A DNA stretch of 64,000 nt, from assembly GCA_047495785.1 (NCBI GenBank), contig JBLDXI010000021.1:1-64000 (forward strand), given 5' to 3'. A program made the position numbers and the translations under genes. The notes under the pieces are model-generated. The model ran no database searches. It was given only the letters and a program-made list of their open reading frames with translations, and was not told where the DNA came from. The stretch comes from Lepidodermella squamata (taxonomy: Eukaryota; Gastrotricha). Position 1 is the stretch's first letter, and the number at the start of each line of letters is the position of its first letter. Positions 23,901-34,934 of this stretch are shown in pieces.

Positions 23901-25241
23901 ATGCTTTGCAGGGTAATGATCTTCCAATTTCCAGCGTTTTGACCCTGTTTTTTTGCCCATTTAAGGTTTGCAACACTGTCGTGCCAAAGCGAAAAGAATA
24001 TCAACCAAGTACTTGCGAGGCTTGCCAGGTTTGCGTTTTCCTCTTCTACCTTAAGTATATTAAAGTTCAAGTTTATGGATTCTAGAAATTTTTCCGCAGA
24101 AATTGCCACCGGCGAGCATCACTTGTCTGCATCGGCAGAAAAGAAGCACCCTGCCGTTACGACTCCGATACCCGTCGCTCTTGCCATAAATGTCGTTTTG
24201 AACGATGTCTGTCGATCGGCATGCATAGCAAACATCTCGACTCAGATACGAACGTTGTAAGAAAGTCAAAGAAGCAACGCCGAGCATTAGCAGTTCAAAA
24301 CATCTCCTCAAGGGATGCCAGTTTGGATAGCGGTAGTCTTTCATCTGCATCAAGGCAGGATCTAGTTGTGACTTGTTCCAGCCCCAACTCATCGAGTCAA
24401 ATTACAGATCGAATCATTCAGAATCCAACAATTTTGAATGCAGAGTCTTTGGAAGCTGTTCTAAGAGCGGCCGTTCAGTCCTACACTCAGCTCTGCTTTT
24501 TCGAAGTCCTCTCATCGAAAGAAGCAAGCCCAGATAACGCTGAAAGTTACTTCAGGGATACCGCTGTCTCAAACGCATCGGAGGGTCAACTTATTGGCAT
24601 GTCTTACGGGAAGCTTTTTGATGACCAACTAAGGGCAGATCGAGGCTTGCCCGGCTCGGCGTTGTCAGACAATTGGCTCCAGACGCTGATGAATGCCTCG
24701 TTAACTCATCTATGTGGGGTTTACTGGAATCTGCCAGGAAACTCAGGAGGGACATTGTTTTTTGGAATGCCATCGATTGCCAGGGATTTTCTGATCAAAT
24801 GTCATCCCAGCTTTGAAGTAAGCGTTAACAGCATATAACATGAGCTGTTCATTGATTGCCTGTTTGTTTTTAAAGCGTAGTAAGGAAACTCTCGACTTCA
24901 TGTCCTCAATGCTTGCCCTTTGGAGCCCGAGTCTACCTGAAGCTAGTCTACTCCTCGCCTACCTCTATTTCCAGTCATACAACGGACCAGACGAGAGAAT
25001 AAACGCGCTGAAACGAAAGTTTTCAATCGCCCTAAAAATGTACAACGCATCGCTCAAGCTGCCGGTGGAGGCTGTTGAATCGAGGCAATACTACTTCTTT
25101 CGAACTGCTCAACTCATCGATGAAGCTGTAAAAAGGTTCTTCGACGGCATGCTGCACATGGCGGCACGCAGTGACACATTCTCGCAGATTACAAGTGTCA
25201 TTGGCGAACAACCTCGTGGTTTTAAAGTAGAATCTGATTAG
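23901..25241 (+). CDS. Nuclear receptor, tandem paralogue of NR-A (NR-B)
   Basis: Exons 23901-23912 (uncertain, only MLCR), 23966-24028, 24086-24817 and 24876-25241 give about 390 residues. The second exon is exactly 63 bases, as in NR-A, with the same ending EACQ. The DBD reads VCNTVVPKRKEYQPSTC, EACQ|KFFRRNCHRR, LVCIGRKEAPC, CHKCRFERCLSIGMHSK. The first CxxC pair needs the small upstream exon to supply its first Cys (C-R + V-C). The hinge carries a basic run (RKSKKQRR). The LBD-like part contains SLTHLCGVYWNL and DFMSSMLALWSPSLPEASLL, which aligns with the end of NR-A. Poly(A) signal AATAAA near 25274. The true initiator could be in an unseen upstream exon. Confidence 0.8.
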
Positions 25242-28200
25242 CTGTTTACACTATCGAATTCGAATTATTTTTTAATAAAAAATTGTTTTCTCTGGAGTAA
25301 CGCAAATCATTAAACGTTGATATGGGCATCAAACTATAATTATAATGACGTCGTGCTCGCGGAAATACTTTGAATAACCGATGTCAAAATTCCTAAGTGT
25401 TCAAAAGATGTCAACTCGGGTCGTCGTTTTGCAAGGCCATTTTTCGGCGGGCTCAAAGTCAAGAGCATGAATCCACAAATGAATGCATCGTAAAAATTAT
25501 TGGTGACCAATTTTCGCGATATAACTCAAATCAATATTCACAAGTGAATGATTCATAGCTAATACACGCAGATAAAAAGCGTAAATTTGTCCGATATGGG
25601 AACGGCCTTAATAGGCTGAAAATTTGCAAATTGATTCATCAGACTTGGTGATGAAATAAAAGAAAATATAAAATCCGAGCATTGAAAATGTGGTGGCCTC
25701 AATAATCCGCCATGTTTATACGCAAAAAACCAAAAACCAAAAAAGCTATGTCTATTTGTATCTGTGGCGCAAAAAGTATGAATCCAATAATGAAACGGAT
25801 TGCGTCATTCGAAAGCGAGCGGGATCGATTACCCCTCCTGAAGCATCGGTGACATTTTAAACTGGTGTAAGTCCGATTCCGCCTGATTGCTTCCTCATAC
25901 AATTTCTCGTTGTGGAATCGATTGGAGCCCCGGATCGAATAAAGAGAACTGAGTTCCTGCTGGGCTTGGCGTTTGGGCAGAGTGAATATGGACAAATTTC
26001 ATCTCGGATATTTTAAGTTATACCTGGCCTGACAGTTTTAATGACTCGACAATTTATAAGTCTTCGCAGGTGAAAATGAAAATGTACAACGCACCACGCT
26101 TCAATGATGTGAAAAACCTTTTAAAACTTGAAAAATCGTCGAGTCATGAGAACTGTCAGGTCAACGGGTAACAAAACCTAATAGGGAATTTTCGCAATTC
26201 CCAACGGATTAACTACAGACATCGATAAATAAATATTTAAACAGGCCCTTTCGATATCTAATTATAATAAACTGAAATTAGTTCCACTCATTGACAATTT
26301 CCGCAACCTTAGTGAAAATTATACTAAATAAATTATAGTTATACGTTAAAAAGTACAGCTCGGGCGATCAATTGCCCCAATTTTTTTGTCATCATTCATT
26401 CGAATTATGCTTAAAACTAAAAATACTTCGATATCACCCGAAATAATTCGCTTGGTGTATTAATAGAGAAGTCGTTTATTTGATGTCAAGTAAAGCGGTT
26501 AACACCTGTCCGCCAATGTCAAGGTCAAAGTAGCAAGGGCGATATGTTAGAAAAATATAATGAAAAGCTTGGTGTCTCGGGTTAGCTTTCGTTATCAATC
26601 CTAATCGATCGTTTCCTTTTATTAGGAAAATTGGCAATTTGAACTTCTCTACCATAAAAGATCGCGCGGTGGCGAAGGTCCTAACAAAACGTTGCATTCA
26701 TACAAGGGCGCAGTTACGCACGTCGGGGCCCGGACCTAAGCACCCCTTGATGGATTCGTAGCTTCAATGAGGCTTTCAATGAGCTGCCACGTCGATGAAA
26801 CTCATTGTTCGTTTTTTAGCGAAAGAGCCGACGTTTTATTATTTGCTCATACCCTTGCTAATGTCGATGCTTAATGCTTTTTGATCTTACACAGCAACGC
26901 GGTAGTCGGTGTTTTACCAATTAATTATTTATTCAAGCTATTTTCAGCTTCGTCCATGTGAATATATGAGCCGCATATAGAGGCCAAAACAGACATTTCG
27001 CTTATGTTTGTTCTTCCTTTAACCAACAGTATTTCTTTACTTTATAAAGAAGAGGAGCGACCATTTTCCACTCAACTTTTCTCGAAAAATGTTGTTAATT
27101 CAATAGGTTGTTTTAAATGAGCAGTATTCTTTAGGATAGCGAAATGTTTTGTCTTCAGTTTTAGCACAGACTAGTTCAATTTTTCAGGAATTTGCTTAAC
27201 CGTTTTTATTTTTTTTAACGTCGTTATTTCCACCTATTCTTCTGTACTGTGGTCTCGACAGGTTTGAGATAGGTCACAATGTCTAATAATTACGCATCAA
27301 ATTGTGACCCAAGGCCGCTTGTTTTCATGACCAATTACAACGCAGCGTACAATATAACACTGGACAATGCAAAAATTTGACCTGGCGCACTGAAATTCCT
27401 GTAAGAAAACAAGGATTTGTTATCGACCCGTCTCGCGATGTACGCTGCGCATGTTTTCAACTGCCCATCGATCTGACACTCTGTCAGTTTCAAATTACGA
27501 GAAGAACACGTCGACAATTCGGACATTTTATGACGAATAACAACGTACACCTGTGAGTGAAGTGTCGGAGTTTCGCTACGTCCACATTTCGACTTTTTTT
27601 TAAAACAGCGGACTTTTTTAGACACCCACTGCGGACCTATTTCCCAGAAAGCCCAGCGACACAGTGTCGCTGCCACGCGACGCGAAACATCGCAGATTTT
27701 CAGTCACCCCGCGGCTTTATAGTGATGATAGTTTTATAGTGGAAGTGAATATTACATGAATTTTTTCCTAAACTTGGCTGCACCTGGCGGAAGGCGCGCG
27801 CGCGCATAGGGCGGGGTCGTATTATTTATTGACTATAACTCTCGGACACACAGCGCTCCGTAAAAAAAGCGAGAACAAATCGATATCGCAGAAGGTGCAC
27901 ACGCGCGCGTTCGAATCATTATAATTTTTTTTTTTGCAATATAATAATTTCGCGCCTCTCATCTCGCGTGTGTGTGCTGCTTGTTTGCACGCACACAGAC
28001 AAAAACGGCGGCGGCGACGGCGTCAGTCAGGTCGATTTTTCTAGCAGTAGGCCTGGCGGAATATCTAATAACATAAAACGTTGGCAATAATATTATAGTG
28101 TGTATCGTCGAGATCTAGTACAAATTTTGCACACTTCCTACACGCACGCATTCTTGTGTAATAAAAGCGGACACAGGTAGGTCAGAAAACACTTCGTTTA

Positions 28201-28324
28201 TACACTTGTCATCGCTACGACACATTTCGCGTATAGATAAAAGCGTGGAAAAAACATGACGTTTGCAACCATTTGAGTTTGTTTCATTTCTTTATTCAAG
28301 ACATTTAACTTTTGGAAATTAAAC
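25242..28324. other. Intergenic region between NR-B and NR-C
   Basis: About 3 kb. It holds one copy of a dispersed repeat (25530-25845). The last 600 bases become G+C-richer, with runs such as GCGCGCGCGC near 27796 and GGCGGCGGCGACGGCG near 28008, which suggests the NR-C promoter or 5' UTR; CACAG|GTAGGT near 28175 could be the donor of a 5' UTR intron. No coding gene is supported. Confidence 0.4.
25530..25845 (+). repeat. Dispersed ~320-bp repeat, copy 1
   Basis: Starts ATCAATATTCACAAGTGAAT and runs through GATTCATAGCTAATAC, AAATTTGTCC, AACGGCCTT, ATTGAAAAT, CGCAAAAAACCAAAAA and AAACGGATTGCG to GATCGATTACCC. The same series of blocks occurs in the same order at 59202-59543 with scattered differences and small indels. 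No long inverted ends are visible, so the class is unknown. Confidence 0.75.
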
Positions 28325-29719
28325 ATGATGACTCTACCGTGTGAGAACGAAGCTTCTTTCGTCAACGTTGTCATCAAAGCCAACTCGCCGTCGGAGGCGA
28401 CAACAGCCAGCGACTCGAGCACGTCAGCTGGTAAAAAGCGAATCATCCTTTGCAAAGTCTGCGGCGTTGTTGTTCCAAGGCGCAAGGAATACCACCCGAA
28501 AATTTGCGAGGCTTGTCAGGTAAAGAAAATTGCGAAAAATCGAATTTATTTTATCTGATTTTATTCAGAAATTTTTCCGACGTAACTGCACCCGCCGCAA
28601 CAATTTGTTCTGTTCCGGGGGTAATCGAGCTTGCCCGGTTGAAGCTGCTTCACGGCGCTGCTGCCCCCGCTGCCGTTTCGACCGATGTCTGGCTGTTGGA
28701 ATGCAAAGTAAATATTTGAAAAAGCCACCTTAATAATTCTTAATCTCTCATTTTTTTATCAGGCAAATTGTTGAATGGCGACAGAAATGGGGATACGAAG
28801 TCTGGATCTCTGTCTGATGAAAATCCGATCTCATCTTCTTCGCCGCCGATGGCAGCCGTGAAACAAGAACAAATCGATGATGAAAAGGCTGCTCCAGCCG
28901 TTTTCGGCCAGCTTTACAGCGGCTCTCAGCAGCAGCTCTACCACAATGCCAACTCGCCATTTGAAAAATGCTTCAACCAAACGGCTCATCAACCAGGTTT
29001 GTCTTAAATTTTTGAGCTTACATCGGTCGCGGACGTAATGTCGCTTTTATCTTATATATTACCATAGCGAGTTATCGATTTGCGGGTAAACATGACGCGT
29101 TCGATACCAGACAGATAAAAAATTAATCATCAAACCTAAAAATAGCTTTAATAATTCGAAACCCGCAGACTTATACTTGGGACAAAGCTCAGACGTCTCG
29201 GGAAATTATCAAAATATATCGATCTTTTGAAGACCTTGAAGTTCATTTTTTTATTTCTCTCCAGAATGTCCCACTCCGGTCGATTTTACTGCGTTCGTAA
29301 AAAACTATGTTGCCAAGTCGATGCTGCTATCTGATAGCGTTGAGGAGAAGCCGTCTTTCCGACCGATTTCTTCGCGAAACTACATGGCTGAGCAGTCTCA
29401 AGCTGAAGCTTTGGCGATGTTTCGACACCAAGTTATGATCTCACTGCTTCGGCAGAACCCTAACACTACCTATCCGAGCGTCATTAGTAACCAGCAACAA
29501 CAACCGAGTGAATACGGCTCAATGCCTAGCAACTGCTATCCTACTGCTGCTTCTATGATGATGATGGCCGCCAATAATGTCGAATCTTGGGAAGCGAAAA
29601 AACCGGTTTTCAACAGTTTCGAGAATCAAATCGGTGATGAACGGCAACCATCGGTACCACTCTGGCTCCAAAGCTATCTATCTGCTGTGATCGGCACCGC
29701 AACTGCCAAACAACAATAA
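28325..29719 (+). CDS. Nuclear receptor DBD protein without visible LBD (NR-C)
   Basis: Exons 28325-28519, 28569-28707, 28763-28996 and 29265-29719 join in phase to 340 residues. A 42-residue N-terminal part precedes the DBD: LCKVCGVVVPRRKEYHPKIC, EACQ|KFFRRNCTRR, LFCSGGNRAC, CCPRCRFDRCLAVGMQSKYL-type end (the last codons cross an intron as MQSK|LL). The intron after EACQ is at the same place as in NR-A and NR-B. Beyond the DBD there is an Asp/Ser/Lys hinge (AAVKQEQIDDEK) and a C-terminal part rich in Gln, Asn, Ser and Met (MMMMAANN). I see no stretch that matches the LBD helices of the two tandem relatives, although VDFTAFVKNYVAKSML could be one helix. It may act as a DBD-only factor, as known for ODR-7 in nematodes. 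Poly(A) signal AATAAA at 29913-29918. Confidence 0.85.
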
Positions 29720-30728
29720 TTCGATTCAGACCGAACAAAAAAAGAACTGCTTTATTTTTATGCGTAAATTATCATCATCTCAGAACCGTGTCTCTCGGAA
29801 CATTTTTTTTCTCGTTTATTTTTTCATCTTTCAAACTTTTGAGGGAATTTAGTGGCCATGTCATTTTACTAGTCATTTTTTCCGCGCAGAGCTATTGTTG
29901 AAGTTTTGAAGTAATAAATTTCTGAAGGAAAAATCTTTTCGCGTTTTCAAATCGCCCGACAAACAGGACGCATGTCTTAGCAGCTGCCGATCAAGGAAAA
30001 TGGTTAACAATTTTGTCACTTTAATGTTGACAGGTCGCTGTCATAACTGCTCGAGGGTGTCTGCGTAACAAACGTTGGAGCTATTTGATCACATTTTGAA
30101 TGTTTCTAATTAATTCATCAAGTCCCAGTCACGACATCTCGATCGATATTAGTTACTTTGTCCGTTTAATAATGTTCAACTCGCAGAAATCAATTCCTAC
30201 CTCCGTGTTATAGGTCTCAAATTTTCTGTCGAACTTGTGGTTCAAATAGGTCATATGAAAAATTTGACCTCGTTGTCTAAACCACAATAGGTTTTATATT
30301 ATTACGTAGGTTGTGTGCGCTATAGCGAAATATTACTCATTCGCGTTCAAATTGTCCGGCAATTTATCGATGAAAAATCTCACATGTCTGCATGTCTAGC
30401 TATATGTCCGCTTCAACCCGCACCAAAACGTCACAGAGTACACTTTTCTACCTTCGCTGTACTCAAAAGACAGGTATAATTTGTATTATTAATAGGCCTG
30501 ATTTTATTTCCCTAATCTGCGTAGGGTCGCCGTACATTTCATGACAGGAGTGGCCCTGTATGCACGTCTGAAACTGTCATTATTTCGATTAATTAGTTGC
30601 ACGAATAAAAAAAAACGACATGGCGTGATCGATATTGGCGGGACAGGGATAAGTGATTTTAATGATCAATTTAGGATAAAAAAAGATCGCAAAATTAAAG
30701 CTGTCCGTTTTGTCGTCGTCGCAGCAGA
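29720..30728. other. Convergent intergenic region, NR-C and SDR 3' ends
   Basis: About 1 kb between two stop codons on opposite strands. AATAAA at 29913-29918. A short open frame at 30541-30765 runs antisense over the last SDR exon and is a shadow. Nothing else is recognised. Confidence 0.4.
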
Positions 30729-33642
30729 TCAGCGGTACAGGGCTTCGTCTGGAATAACGAAATGATCGAAAACTTTGCGATCGGCCAGAAAACGCCCACG
30801 GATAACGCTGTCTTTAGGCAGCATTGCGGCGTAAATAACAGAATCGGCCCCTGGGAAAAATAACGACAAAGAAATTATATAAAAAAAATAATAATTTCAA
30901 GCGATGTTTTCGAAATTTCACGCGAGTAACTTTTTTTGCGTACATATAATTATAAATTGTCTGAGTTTTGAAGGCTGCTCAATTTTCTTAGACATTTTTG
31001 GTAACACACATTAGACATCCTTATTAATGTCTGTTTTTGCTCAGACGTCATAGAGGTAGGGTGGGTGGACAGCGGACATGAAAACATTACGTTATTGTGA
31101 CCGCGCTTTTCGCATAGCCATAGCTTTCGTCATTGTGAAATTTGAGAATTTTTCGTATTAAGGATTGAAAACTTACATGTACGTCATCGAACTAATGAAA
31201 CTAGCCATTTTGTTGACTTTTTGCCAAATTGCAAGTAATTTAACCTCAAAATTTAATCATTTGAAGTCGTGCCATCCTTTCCTAGTTTTCAAGGTCAAAG
31301 TTGTGATTTTGACCATGTGAGCGATTTCATCTCAAGTTCTCTTTGCCCACTTTTCGCGAAGAGACATCTGTCAGACAAAAACTCGGTTTCAAATTTGTTA
31401 TCAAAAGAAAACGATCAAAATTAATGATCTAGAGGGAAAATTCAGTTATAGAAACCAAGTAAACTGGTCATTCCTAATTATAGCGAGAAACACGAAATTA
31501 TTCTCATTTCTACCTTCATCAGGTGAAGTTAGTCCAGTTTCAGTTGAATCCGAGACAGTCACGCCCGGGCAAACAGCGTTGATGACAACGTTTCTCGAAT
31601 TCTTCTCAGCATCAAACTGGCGCTGATAGATTTGAGTCAGCAAATTGATGGCCAGTTTCGAAATGCCAAACGGGTAGATAGAACCCAGGATGAAACGCGG
31701 CGTGATTTGCGTCTCCGGCGGCTTAGCCATCCAACCAGCGGTCGTGTACAGCGTGTCTGGGTTTATCATCAGAAAAGCTTCCATAATCGCAAACACGTCG
31801 CTGATCTTGGTGCAGTTGGCGAATCGTTGTTGTGCATCAGTCGTCGAGTTGACAAAGGACATTTGCGCAAGCCGAGATGACAAAAATACTATAAAGGAAA
31901 GTAAAATTGTCGAAATAATTAATGGTAAGCAGTTTCCGAAGAGATTGGTAATTATGGATACTTCAACCTTTTGAGGCCCTTAATAAACTTTTCAACTATT
32001 TCACAAGACAATATGCGATCAATTCAGAAAACTTTCCGTAAAGGCCATCATTTCTGCAAATGAGTGTTCTAATCACCCACTAACTTGTGAATCAACTTGA
32101 AAAATTATGAAATCGATAGAAAATTACTGAAAAATAAAAAAATCACCAGAAATGCAACCAACTCGCACCGTGATCCTGGTTTTTAATATTTTTTTTCTCA
32201 TTTTGTGTGTGCAAAAACAAGTACTTGAAGGAGGGCTAACTTTGGACAAAGCAATTATTTTCGAAGGCAAAAAATTTCGAATGAAAAAAGGTGAAGGTGA
32301 ATTCTTTATTTCCTGAAAATTATTTAGAAATTTCTCAGTTTTACCTTATTTTTGGCAATTAAAAAAATTGGCGGGTAACCTTGGACAAGAGGCAAATTTT
32401 CACCGCTCATTTGCATACGCAACGGGCTAATGAGATTCGCCCTTAATAATTTGGTTATATTTTTTATAAAAATCGAGAACTGATGGTTACTTGATTACGT
32501 CGCAGTATTTCAGAATTGTGGTTGTGTAGTTAAACCAAATTTTAATTTTTGAGAAGCTCGATAACCGAATGGGACCAAAATTTGGACACCTTCAGCTTTG
32601 AACCTGAATATCTACGAGTGCACAACTGATAAAAATTGACGAATTTGACTGAAAATAGCCCGCCTTTTGGGCTTTCCAACGGGACCAAACTTGCCGCTGA
32701 CATCAATTTTTGAAAAATTGCTTGATCACTCAGATAGATGTTTTGTGACCCTCTTTCCCAAAAAATCTCGGCGGACGGACGAGCCAATTTTGATACGGGT
32801 GACATTAAATTTTTCAATGTAAAACAAAAAAATTTCAAAATTTCGAAACATGTTTTTTCAAAAAATGTGGAATTTGGGATGGGATTTGGGATGAAATGTG
32901 GAATTTAGTGGAATTTGGACCCATTGCGGTGGTCAACTTAAGCGTGAAATTTCAAGGATGCAAAGAATGAATTTTTCGGTGAGTAAATATATTTAATTGT
33001 TGGTTGCGCTTCCGTAAAATTTGATTCTGAAACGGGGAAATTTGGTTATTACATGAGCCCTTCGTTATGGATAATAATAAGAAAAATGACTTACCAACTC
33101 GGCTGTCGTCGCCGAGAAGTGGAAATAGTTCCTCGCAGACATTGAGCGTGTTGAAAAAATTCGAGCGAACTACCGCCTCGACTGCGACTCGATCGTACAT
33201 GAACCTGCCGCCATTTTCCGGCGAAGCCGTTTCAGCCGACGCGTCGGTCACAGCTCGAACGTTGCGAAACGTCCCGGCGTTGTTGACCAGCAAATGAATG
33301 CCCTTGGAGTGATTCTTCTTGATGTGGTCGCGAAATTCGCGGATTGATTCGATAGATTCAGTGTCGAGTTGGTAGAAGTAGAACAAGGCCGGGTTGTCGA
33401 ATTCGTCGCGAACTCGACGATAGGCTTCCTCGCCGGCTGTAGCATCGGCTGATGTCAGGTAAATAGTCCAATGTGGCTCGGTTCTCAGGATTTGGCGAAT
33501 TGAGGCGAGTCCGATGCCTTTTTCAGCTCCAGTTACGACAGCAACTTTAGCCGAAGCTGATGGGTGTAGAATTTTAGTCAGGGTCTGAAATTCAATAACA
33601 AATTCATCAACTTTATTCTTAAAATAAACCCTATACCTCCAT
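30729..33642 (-). CDS. Short-chain dehydrogenase, carbonyl-reductase-like
   Basis: Exons 33642-33637 (Met-Glu only), 33584-33095, 31888-31514 and 30850-30729 join in phase to 330 residues. The NAD(P) fold begins KVAVVTGAEKGIGLA (TGxxxGxG), followed by LLVNNAG. The segment FNTLNVCEELFPLLGDDSRV joined to VFLSS supplies the active-site Ser, and VCPGVTVSD with TSPDEGADSVIYAAMLP closely follows the carbonyl reductase pattern (SPEEGA). At the catalytic YxxxK position the sequence is IYPFGISKLA: aligned on GISK, Phe takes the place of Tyr, and a Tyr sits two residues earlier. The enzyme may be altered or inactive. The third intron is about 1.2 kb, far longer than most here. The two-codon first exon is supported by phase and by a typical 52-base intron, but it is the weakest part of the model. 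Confidence 0.85.
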
Positions 33643-33894
33643 GTTTTAGGGAAATGTTATTAACCGTGGATAACAGGAAAATGATGGGGAGAGAGTTCAA
33701 GTTTTGAGCATCATTCAATTCGATGATTAATTTCGATGACGCGTGGTGCTTATTTTGATTGTTGCGCTGAGGGTTACGTAACACTTTGTGGAAATCAAAT
33801 GTTTAGAATGCGAAATGCTCGTTTTCAAACATGGGCAGAATTTATAAAACTTCCGCGGTTCGGATTTCTCAAGCCAGGATAGCCATAATTCCTA

Positions 33895-33990
33895 CCTTGG
33901 AACCTATAGACCTTGGAACCTATAGACCTTGGAACCTATAGACCTTGGAACCTATAGACCTTGGAACCTATAGACCTTGGAACCTTGGAA
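33895..33990. repeat. 16-bp tandem repeat, about six units
   Basis: The unit CCTTGGAACCTATAGA is repeated with almost no variation, ending in a partial CCTTGGAACCTTGGAAC. It lies between the SDR start and CYP-2. Near-identity of the units suggests recent expansion. Confidence 0.9.
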
Positions 33991-34934
33991 CAACTTTAGT
34001 GTGGTCAAAAATTGGATTGGGCACTTGGGAAAAGGTCCAGGTGGCACATCTGGGATTGAAGCTCCAACGTCCTGGAAATAATTTTTTATTCTTTGCGATT
34101 CCGGCCTCTTCTGTTCGTGGTTGAGACTGACCCCCTCCATGGCCCCGGGATTGATAGTCTGGCTACCTGGGTAGGAATATTTACAATTTTGGCTTCCAAA
34201 AGTTCTGATTTCGGAAAAATCAGTGATTTGTGAAATCGATACTTGGAATCGACATCGGCTCTCTGGTTGAAGTACAAATTGCGAGTTGAACGCTCATAGC
34301 GCAATATACTCATTATAGAGAGATCAATGGTTTAGAGCTGGAAACCCAAATTGAAGTTGGACTTCCGAAGTCATTTGCTAGTAACCCAATATCGATGGAT
34401 AGGCGAATCGAAAATGGAGTTCGATGGCAGATTATTTCCGTCATTCCAAGCTTCCGAAATGGGTTATAGATTCCATTAGGAAAATTTCTCTGCTCCGTAT
34501 TAAAAGCTCAACCTAATGATGATGTTATAGAACAAATCGATAATTTAATTATTTCCAAATTTTATTGTATCGAAAGACAATTGAAAAATTATACAAAATA
34601 TAGGCAATAACGGTAACAATATATATGGCGGTTATAGATTGTTAAAAGCTCTGAGAGCTTTCACTCGGCAATGGCCTCTAGATTCTAAGACATGACAGGT
34701 GCCAAAAGAATCTAATATGCACATAATCATTTTGTTGATGAAGAAAAAGCAGGCTGTCGATTTGTTGTAGAAAAAGCAAGTGTAACAACAATTCTTAGCG
34801 CTGAATCCTCCTCATTACAATTATAGCTATAGACTTTATCACGTAATAAATTATTATAGAAAATAATACTTTCTGAGAAAATTAAATTCACACCGGATAG
34901 AATGAGATTCAGTAAACAGAAAAAAAATCAATTT
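33991..34934. other. Intergenic region between SDR and CYP-2
   Basis: Holds a dispersed repeat copy near 34194-34312 and AT-rich 3' flank of CYP-2. No gene is supported. Confidence 0.4.
34194..34312 (+). repeat. Dispersed repeat family, copy B
   Basis: Blocks TTCGGAAAAATCAGTGATTT, AAATCGATACTTGGAATCGA, CATCGGCTCTCTGG and CTCATAGCGCAATATA match copy A at 6163-6290 in order and orientation. The preceding TTTTGGCTTCCAAAAG also matches. Confidence 0.55.

Noticed and set aside
27335-27676. Minus-strand frame upstream of NR-C
   Set aside because: Lies in the presumed NR-C upstream region; composition and content give no family match.
32542-32838. Minus-strand frame inside the long SDR intron
   Set aside because: No domain, and the SDR exons on each side join in phase without it.
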